IMG/VR virus record: IMGVR_UViG_3300023109_001303
Span: 1 to 25,821 of that record
Length of the DNA stretch: 25,821 nucleotides
Direction: 5' to 3' (one strand)
Source: a virus
Part shown: positions 22,408 through 25,821 of the stretch, in pieces
How positions within the stretch are numbered: the first letter of the stretch is position 1
How the letters are laid out: each line of letters starts with the position of its first letter
Notes under the pieces: model-generated
What the model was told of the DNA's origin: nothing
Database searches by the model: none
The model's input: only the letters and a program-made list of their open reading frames with translations
Program-made: the position numbers and the translations under genes

Positions 22408-22595
22408 TGAAAATTGATTTCCGCAAATCATATGATTGCTTTAACTGTAGTGAGCGTATTGAAGGAGGTGAAGAATACACTCTAAAGTACCAAGCATCAG
22501 ATGGCGAAGCGGAAGTCAAAATGTGCGCAACTTGCGCCAAAGACTTTAATGAGATACTCATCGGAATAGAGGAAGTACAAAATGGCAAAGGGTGA
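22407..22595 (+). CDS. small double-CxxC (zinc-binding) protein between gp44 and gp62
   Basis: This 62-residue protein has CFNC (11-14) and CATC (40-43), separated by a strand-rich GGEEYTLKYQASDGEAEVKM, a probable zinc ribbon. It overlaps gp44 by one base and gp62 by 14 bases, so it is tightly built into the clamp-loader operon. I know of no tested function; a small accessory factor of the loader or of transcription is possible. The gene call rests on overlaps, zinc motif and position. Confidence 0.75.
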   Translation: MKIDFRKSYDCFNCSERIEGGEEYTLKYQASDGEAEVKMCATCAKDFNEILIGIEEVQNGKG

Positions 22596-22980
22596 CTATA
22601 ATCCATTTGATTTTATGAATGCTGTATCTTTTACTAAAGCAGATATAATCAAAGACAACGACAATCCAGAATTAATTGAAAAACAATACAATGCGTATAT
22701 TGTTAACCGTGGGTTTACTAACTTCGAAGATACTATACTTCATGCAAATGAAATGAATCAACGACACGAGTTATTCCCAGCAGCACAGTTTGACTACTAT
22801 CGTGCTGTATTGCGAAAGCGTAAGAGATTCTCTAAATGGCCGAAGGCTGATAAAGATATTAATCTCGATGCAATCCAAGAAGTATACCAATGTAATCGTA
22901 CTGTAGCAAAACAATATCTTAAAGTTCTCAATGAAGAACAACTTAAAGATGTCCATGCACGCCTCGTGACAGGTGGTTAA
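22582..22980 (+). CDS. 62: clamp loader small subunit gp62
   Basis: This 132-residue protein starts MAKGDYNPFDFMNAVSFTK, resembling the gp62 opening. It includes YNAYIVNRGFTNFEDTILHANEMNQ and FDYYRAVLRKRKRFSKWPK, then DAIQEVYQCNRTVAKQYLKVLNEEQL. T4 gp62 is 187 residues; marine relatives are shorter, so this looks like the compact form. It supplies the single non-ATPase subunit of the clamp loader. The ATG has AGGAAG upstream inside the zinc-protein gene. Position between gp44 and RegA repeats the T4 order and supports the call. Confidence 0.88.
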   Translation: MAKGDYNPFDFMNAVSFTKADIIKDNDNPELIEKQYNAYIVNRGFTNFEDTILHANEMNQRHELFPAAQFDYYRAVLRKRKRFSKWPKADKDINLDAIQEVYQCNRTVAKQYLKVLNEEQLKDVHARLVTGG

Positions 22981-23056
22981 GTTTTGAAAAAGATAAATAA
23001 TCCTATAGTGGTTATATACCATCAGTCACAACATAATTTAAAGGTGAATATGTATC
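22981..23056 (+). promoter_or_regulatory. gp62-regA leader with weak late-promoter-like site
   Basis: GATAAATA at 22992-22999 is one mismatch from TATAAATA and lies about 58 bases before regA. An AAGGTGA at 23041-23047 precedes two ATGs. The one at 23050 opens a nine-codon ORF; the one at 23057 starts RegA. T4 RegA binds its own initiation region, so the site may be autoregulated. No other gene fits in the gap. Confidence 0.35.
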
Positions 23057-23470
23057 ATGGAACAAGAAGATATTTTTAGAGGTGTGGGCGTTGAAGTAAC
23101 GCTTCCTACGCCTGATAGTTTCTTAAAAATAAAAGAAACACTCACAAGGATTGGTATTTCAAGTCGTAAAGATAAGAAACTATTTCAGTCCTGTCACATA
23201 CTGCACAAGAAGGGTAGGTATGCAATTCTTCATTTTAAAGAATTGTTTATCCTCGACGGCAAACACAATACATTTACAGAAGAAGACCACGCTCGTAGAA
23301 ACACGATTGTTAATCTCTTAGAAGAGTGGGAACTTGTAAAAATTGTAGATGCTGAAAAAACAAAAGACCCTCTCGCATCGTTGAACCAAATCAAAATTAT
23401 TTCTTACAAAGAAAAAGATGATTGGGAATTGACAGTCAAGTACAATATAGGAAACGCAAAAAGTAGTTGA
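23057..23470 (+). CDS. regA: RegA translational repressor
   Basis: This 137-residue protein (T4 RegA: 122 aa) has the diagnostic central stretch KLFQSCHILHKKGRYAILHFKELF (shown here across residues near 52-76) followed by DGKHNTFTEEDHARRNTIVNLL. RegA binds initiation regions of early mRNAs and blocks translation, including its own, gp44 and gp45 in T4. The C-terminal part (about 105-137) is longer than in T4. It follows gp62 as in T4. Its TGA stop falls inside the TTGACA of the dUTPase promoter. Confidence 0.93.
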   Translation: MEQEDIFRGVGVEVTLPTPDSFLKIKETLTRIGISSRKDKKLFQSCHILHKKGRYAILHFKELFILDGKHNTFTEEDHARRNTIVNLLEEWELVKIVDAEKTKDPLASLNQIKIISYKEKDDWELTVKYNIGNAKSS

Positions 23471-23495
23471 CAAAAATTTAAATTTATGATATAAT
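23467..23495 (+). promoter_or_regulatory. consensus promoter overlapping the regA stop
   Basis: TTGACA 23467-23472 includes the regA stop (TGA 23468-23470). After 17 AT-rich bases comes TATAAT at 23490-23495, without the GTGT extension. Only about 10 bases separate it from the dUTPase ATG, so the transcript would be almost leaderless. Confidence 0.82.
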
Positions 23496-23505
23496 ATGGA
23501 ATATA

Positions 23506-24015
23506 ATGATGAATGTGTTTAAAACAAAAGAATGTGCTATCTTTCCAAACTACGCGACTACAGGCAGTGCTTGTTTCGACCTATCTGCAGCCTTTGTGAC
23601 TGGTGAAAAGATAAAAGCGTATAATACAGTTAATAGAAAAGTAGAAGTATTAACTAAAGTAATTGATGGCGAACCTTCATTTCTTTTACATCCAGGGCAA
23701 AGAGCTCTGATTCCAACTGGTCTTATTTTTGACATACCTGAACATCACGTTATGAAAATGTATATTCGTAGTAGTGTAGCCTCTAAAAGAGGTATAGCAT
23801 TAAGTAATGGTGTAGGTATTATAGATTCTGATTATGTAGATGAAACGCACATTTTAGCGCTCAATATATCAGATAGTTTAATTCGTATTGTACACGGTGA
23901 AAGATTAGCACAATGTGTTATAGAGCCTGTACAGACTTATGATTTGGTAGAAACTTTTAATCCACCACTACAGAAAACTGATAGGAAAGGTGGTATTGGA
24001 AGTACTGGAACTTAA
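23506..24015 (+). CDS. dut: dUTPase (trimeric type)
   Basis: This 169-residue protein has the five dUTPase motifs in order: ATTGSACFDLSA (I), YIRSSVASKRGIAL (II), NGVGIIDSDYVDE (III, with the uracil-binding turn and catalytic Asp), GERLAQCVIEPV (IV) and RKGGIGSTGT (V, P-loop-like). The HPGQRALIPTGLIFDIPE strand lies before motif II. It hydrolyses dUTP to dUMP, preventing uracil in DNA and supplying the thymidylate pathway. An insertion near residues 30-55 (GEKIKAYNTVNRKVEVLTK) lengthens the N-terminal half beyond the usual 140-150 residues. Two adjacent ATGs (23506, 23509) are both possible starts. Confidence 0.93.
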   Translation: MMNVFKTKECAIFPNYATTGSACFDLSAAFVTGEKIKAYNTVNRKVEVLTKVIDGEPSFLLHPGQRALIPTGLIFDIPEHHVMKMYIRSSVASKRGIALSNGVGIIDSDYVDETHILALNISDSLIRIVHGERLAQCVIEPVQTYDLVETFNPPLQKTDRKGGIGSTGT

Positions 24016-24098
24016 AGAACTTTTCTCCAAACGTTTTGGATTCTGGTCTGCTTCATTAGTAAATGAAGGCTATTAAATTGTTTTTTAATGTATTGCAT
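24012..24098 (-). CDS. candidate 28-aa basic peptide under a minus-strand late promoter
   Basis: On the minus strand an exact TATAAATA (24142-24135) is followed by AGAGGT (24110-24105), a six-base gap and an ATG at 24098. The ORF of 28 codons begins MQYIKKQFNSLHLLMKQ, continues with TRIQNVWRKVL, and its stop overlaps the end of dUTPase by three bases. The peptide would be strongly basic and helical. Late promoter, ribosome binding site and ORF in proper order and spacing make it better than chance, but I recognise no family. The plus-strand stem-loop at 24051 lies inside it. Confidence 0.4.
   Translation of the reverse strand: MQYIKKQFNSLHLLMKQTRIQNVWRKVL
24051..24086 (+). terminator. stem-loop and T-run after dUTPase
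   Basis: CTTCATT-AGTA-AATGAAG (24051-24068) is a perfect seven-pair hairpin, and six T residues lie at 24081-24086. A second hairpin, TCCAAA-CGT-TTTGGA (24026-24040), stands just after the dUTPase stop. The T-run is 12 bases from the stem, so termination is plausible but not textbook. Confidence 0.4.
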
Positions 24099-24134
24099 GG
24101 TATTACCTCTTGTTAATATTTAGTATATACATTA

Positions 24135-24142
24135 TATTTATA
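24135..24142 (-). promoter_or_regulatory. minus-strand T4-type late promoter (TATAAATA)
   Basis: This is an exact TATAAATA read on the minus strand, 37 bases before the ATG of the 28-codon ORF at 24098. On the plus strand the same region holds a weak sigma-70 pair, TTGTTA (24110-24115) and TATATT (24133-24138) with a 17-base spacer, possibly for the gene at 24182. Confidence 0.5.
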
Positions 24143-24181
24143 TTAATTGTTACACTTGTGTGACAAAAAGGTGAACTAATT

Positions 24182-24331
24182 ATGACAAAAGATGATACGT
24201 TAATTATTAAAATTAATAAAGAACAGAAAAAAGAATTCATACAACTTTGTAAAGATGATGATACATCAGCATCACGTGAAATAAGAAACTTTATTAAGGT
24301 TTTTATTAAACAACATACAGAGTCTGTATAA
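24182..24331 (+). CDS. ribbon-helix-helix DNA-binding protein, 49 aa
   Basis: The ATG is seven bases after a good AAGGTGA site. The sequence has a short charged lead, a strand DTLIIKINKEQ, a helix QKKEFIQLCKDDD, a turn with TSASREIRNF and a second helix IKVFIKQH. This is the Arc/MetJ/CopG-type ribbon-helix-helix pattern, in which the strand of a dimer inserts into the DNA major groove. Such proteins are short repressors. Its own promoter is uncertain (a weak TTGTTA-17-TATATT at 24110-24138), and a late promoter overlaps its last codons. The palindromic promoter spacers at 14004 and 20371 are the type of two-fold site such a dimer could bind, but that link is inference. Confidence 0.7.
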   Translation: MTKDDTLIIKINKEQKKEFIQLCKDDDTSASREIRNFIKVFIKQHTESV

Positions 24332-24334
24332 ATA
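24327..24334 (+). promoter_or_regulatory. T4-type late promoter of hsp20
   Basis: An exact TATAAATA overlaps the stop codon of the preceding small gene and gives an hsp20 leader of about 85 bases. The leader holds a hairpin GGTG-t-GC / GCCACC with a TAAAA loop (24369-24386), about 40 bases before the AAGGAG ribosome binding site. Otherwise I see nothing in 24335-24426. Confidence 0.6.
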
Positions 24335-24426
24335 AAATTGTGAATACGAATTATCGGTTCACATTAGCGGTGTGCTAAAAGCCACCAATTTAGTATAACA
24401 ATAATCTTGCTTAAAAGGAGATAAAA

Positions 24427-24879
24427 ATGACTGGATTTAATATACACAACCTCGCCCCATTCACAGTGGGCTTTGACCGAATCTTTGATAGATTGGTCGA
24501 AATTGAAAACCAACCTGCTAGAAATATGCAATCAGGTTTTCCACCTTACAATATTCGCGCTTCTAAAGACGAGCTAAAGTTCTCTATTGAACTTGCCTTA
24601 GCAGGTCTTTCAGATAAAGATGTAGATATTGAAGTTAAAGAAAATCAATTAACTATTAAGTCTGTATATGATACAGATGATGGTGGTGATGATTTTGTTC
24701 ACAAAGGAATTTCTAAACGGAAATTTACTCGAAGCTTTACTCTTGCAGATGACATTGAAGTTGTCGGAGCTAGCTTCAAAGATGGTTTATTGACTATTGG
24801 ATTGGAAAGAATTATTCCAGACCACAAGAAACCACAGAAAATCAAAATTAATAATAAGAAGGAATTCTTAGTAGAATAA
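24427..24879 (+). CDS. hsp20: small heat shock protein (Hsp20/alpha-crystallin)
   Basis: This 150-residue protein has an N-terminal arm with NLAPFTVGFDRIFDRL, as in IbpA-type proteins. The alpha-crystallin domain follows from about residue 38 (YNIRASKDELKFSIELALAGL, DVDIEVKENQLTIKS, FVHKGISKRKFTRSFTLADDI) and closes with the signature GLLTIGLERIIP. The C-terminal KIKIN supplies the I-x-I type tail motif. It is an ATP-independent holdase preventing aggregation, and marine T4-like phages commonly carry it, possibly to assist virion assembly or protect proteins during infection. A late promoter and a structured leader precede it. Confidence 0.95.
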   Translation: MTGFNIHNLAPFTVGFDRIFDRLVEIENQPARNMQSGFPPYNIRASKDELKFSIELALAGLSDKDVDIEVKENQLTIKSVYDTDDGGDDFVHKGISKRKFTRSFTLADDIEVVGASFKDGLLTIGLERIIPDHKKPQKIKINNKKEFLVE

Positions 24880-24886
24880 CTTTGAC

Positions 24887-24907
24887 GAGAGGGTGTAATG
24901 CCCTCTC
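24887..24907 (+). terminator. perfect stem-loop between hsp20 and peroxiredoxin
   Basis: GAGAGGG (24887-24893), a seven-base loop and CCCTCTC (24901-24907) pair perfectly. No T-run follows, so it may be an mRNA stabiliser or processing site rather than a classic terminator. Peroxiredoxin starts 23 bases later behind an AGGAAA site. Confidence 0.5.
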
Positions 24908-24930
24908 ATTAACCTAATAGGAAATATATT

Positions 24931-25449
24931 ATGGAAACTAAAAGAGTACCTCAAGTAACATTTAAAACTCGCTCTCGAAACGTAGATACTGGTGACTTTG
25001 AATGGCAACATCCAACAACCGCTGATTATTTTGGTGGTAAAAAGGTAATTGTATTCAGCTTACCTGGTGCGTTTACTCCAACATGTTCTAACTTCCAAGT
25101 ACCTGGCTATGAAGCTTTGTATGAGGATTTTAAAGCAGAAGGGATTGATAATGTTTATTGTATATCATGTAATGATGCTTTTGTTATGAATGCTTGGTTA
25201 CAAGACCAGCATGTAAAAAATGTTGAATTTATACCAGATGGTTCATGCGAATTTACCGCTGGAATGGATATGATTGTAAAGAAAGATAACTTAGGATTTG
25301 GTGCAAGGTCTTGGAGATATGCTATGATTGTAAATGATGGCGTGGTCGAAAAGATGTTTGTCGAACCTGGGAAATCTGATGATTGTGAAACTGACCCTTA
25401 TGGAGAAACATCACCTGAAACAGTATTAGAGTTTATTAGGGGAGCCTAA
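24931..25449 (+). CDS. peroxiredoxin, Prx5 family
   Basis: This 172-residue thiol peroxidase has the Prx5 signature PGAFTPTCS with peroxidatic Cys52, then VPGYEALY, the family-typical SCNDAFVMNAWL and GFGARSWRYAMIVNDGVVEKMFVEPG, which holds the conserved active-site Arg. Other cysteines (Cys77, Cys80) are candidates for resolving roles, but the arrangement could also be one-Cys, using glutaredoxin or glutathione. In some bacteria the same domain is fused to a glutaredoxin; here a stand-alone glutaredoxin lies at 12788. It would reduce hydrogen or alkyl peroxides in the cytoplasm. It directly follows hsp20, so the pair looks like a stress-response unit, probably late expressed. Confidence 0.93.
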   Translation: METKRVPQVTFKTRSRNVDTGDFEWQHPTTADYFGGKKVIVFSLPGAFTPTCSNFQVPGYEALYEDFKAEGIDNVYCISCNDAFVMNAWLQDQHVKNVEFIPDGSCEFTAGMDMIVKKDNLGFGARSWRYAMIVNDGVVEKMFVEPGKSDDCETDPYGETSPETVLEFIRGA

Positions 25450-25451
25450 TC

Positions 25452-25492
25452 AAAAACAATCCACGTAGGTGACATCCTACCCGGCCGTTTTT
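25452..25492. other. compact nested hairpin, possible terminator for the minus-strand gene
   Basis: GTAGG (25467-25471) and CCTAC (25476-25480) form a hairpin with a six-base loop. Flanking runs AAAAAC and GTTTTT can pair around it. Read on the minus strand, the hairpin is followed by a five-T run, matching a terminator for the gene ending at 25520. Its GC-rich CCGGCC is unusual in this AT-rich sequence. Confidence 0.4.
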
Positions 25493-25495
25493 GGA

Positions 25496-25521
25496 GGGAA
25501 GCTATATGCTTCCCTTTTTTT
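25496..25521 (+). terminator. strong Rho-independent terminator after peroxiredoxin
   Basis: GGGAAGC (25496-25502), loop TATAT, GCTTCCC (25508-25514), then seven T residues (25515-25521). This is the best terminator in the window. It separates the plus-strand block from the converging minus-strand structural gene. Confidence 0.9.
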
Positions 25522-25821
25522 ATGTAACTAATCCAGGCATGTCGATGTAGCTTCCGCCTCCACCGCCGCCTCCGCCACCGGAGATACGAGTATTTGCTAC
25601 TCTTGCTCCACCGGTTGATGATTGAACTGATATAGGATTAGTACTATTATTTACGTTGTTAACAATAATTGGGCTACTATTGTTTCCTGTCATTGCAGCT
25701 GCAATTTTATCAGTCATATTAGCAACATTTGGATTTGTTTTTAATCCTTCAAGTATTTGTCCTTCAAAACTTGCTCTTGGAATAACTGCTTCATGGCCGT
25801 GAAGCATTGCGAGTGTTCCTT
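25520..25821 (-). CDS. C-terminus of a tail/structural protein (partial, runs off the window)
   Basis: The minus-strand frame is open to the window edge. The ATG near 25807 is internal, because in-frame sequence upstream reads GTLA, giving GTLAMLHGHEAVIPRASF. The LHGxEAVIP motif is typical of the C-terminal regions of phage tape-measure and other long tail proteins. After it comes a disordered Asn/Ser/Thr-rich stretch, a run of nine glycines and the final SYIDMPGLVT. Only the last 100 residues or so are visible. The orientation opposite to the replication block and the shared terminator region mark a module border. Tape measure versus another large virion protein cannot be decided. Confidence 0.7.
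   Translation of the reverse strand, partial: GTLAMLHGHEAVIPRASFEGQILEGLKTNPNVANMTDKIAAAMTGNNSSPIIVNNVNNSTNPISVQSSTGGARVANTRISGGGGGGGGGSYIDMPGLVT

Noticed and set aside
1-25821. tRNA genes, CRISPR arrays, insertion sequences, inteins or homing endonucleases
   Set aside because: No cloverleaf candidates, regularly spaced repeats, transposase motifs or interruptions in gp43, gp46 or uvsW were seen; gaps between genes are too short for most of these.

Overview
The window is a dense, AT-rich stretch of a T4-like myovirus genome, almost certainly marine. It carries the T4 core replication, recombination and transcription set: UvsY, UvsW, late sigma gp55, gp47/gp46, DNA polymerase gp43, a DsbA-like protein, DexA, clamp gp45, clamp loader gp44/gp62 and RegA. 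These are mixed with genes typical of marine T4-like phages: Hsp20, MazG-like, peptide deformylase, dUTPase and DUF2061. No photosynthesis gene is present, so a heterotrophic proteobacterial host (pelagiphage-like) seems at least as likely as a cyanobacterium; the sequence does not settle this.

Layout: (1) 1-1870, an accessory edge with the tail of one gene, three small unknown genes and a minus-strand FkbM-type methyltransferase. (2) 1925-4689, a late-promoter-driven tail-tube-fold gene, then uvsY, a small membrane protein and uvsW. (3) 4690-4915, a 226-base regulatory gap with a terminator, a minus-strand consensus promoter and a tandem 32-bp promoter repeat. (4) 4916-9838, gp55, a three-gene nucleotide or sulfate activation-like cassette (CysC-like kinase, DUF2061, HxGH nucleotidyltransferase), deformylase, gp47 and gp46. 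(5) 9896-13983, gp43, a small unknown protein, glutaredoxin, a secreted cytochrome c, a MazG-like protein and a small helical protein. (6) 14052-20356, a DNA or nucleotide modification block: Nmad1-like, DsbA-like, dCMP hydroxymethylase, dCMP deaminase, two GT-A and one GT-B-like glycosyltransferases, a C5-cytosine-methyltransferase-like protein and DexA. (7) 20420-23470, the clamp/clamp-loader/RegA cluster. (8) 23506-25449, dUTPase, a 28-codon minus-strand ORF, a 49-residue ribbon-helix-helix protein, Hsp20 and peroxiredoxin. (9) 25520 to the end, the C-terminus of a minus-strand structural protein.

Transcription logic can be read directly. Almost every plus-strand block starts with a near-perfect bacterial sigma-70 promoter (TTGACA, 17 bp, usually GTGTTATAAT); two of these overlap the stop codon of the preceding gene. 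T4-type late promoters (TATAAATA) precede the tail gene and hsp20, and one faces left in front of the minus-strand mini-ORF. gp55, gp45 and a DsbA-like protein, the known parts of T4 late transcription, are encoded in the window; gp33 was not identified.

The most striking signals are: a strong depletion of GATC in which all 14 sites counted overlap a CpG; a cytosine-modification gene block with a diagnostic Asp in the hydroxymethylase; a phage-encoded exported c-type cytochrome; a CysC/DUF2061/nucleotidyltransferase cassette; and a hidden late-promoter-driven mini-gene.
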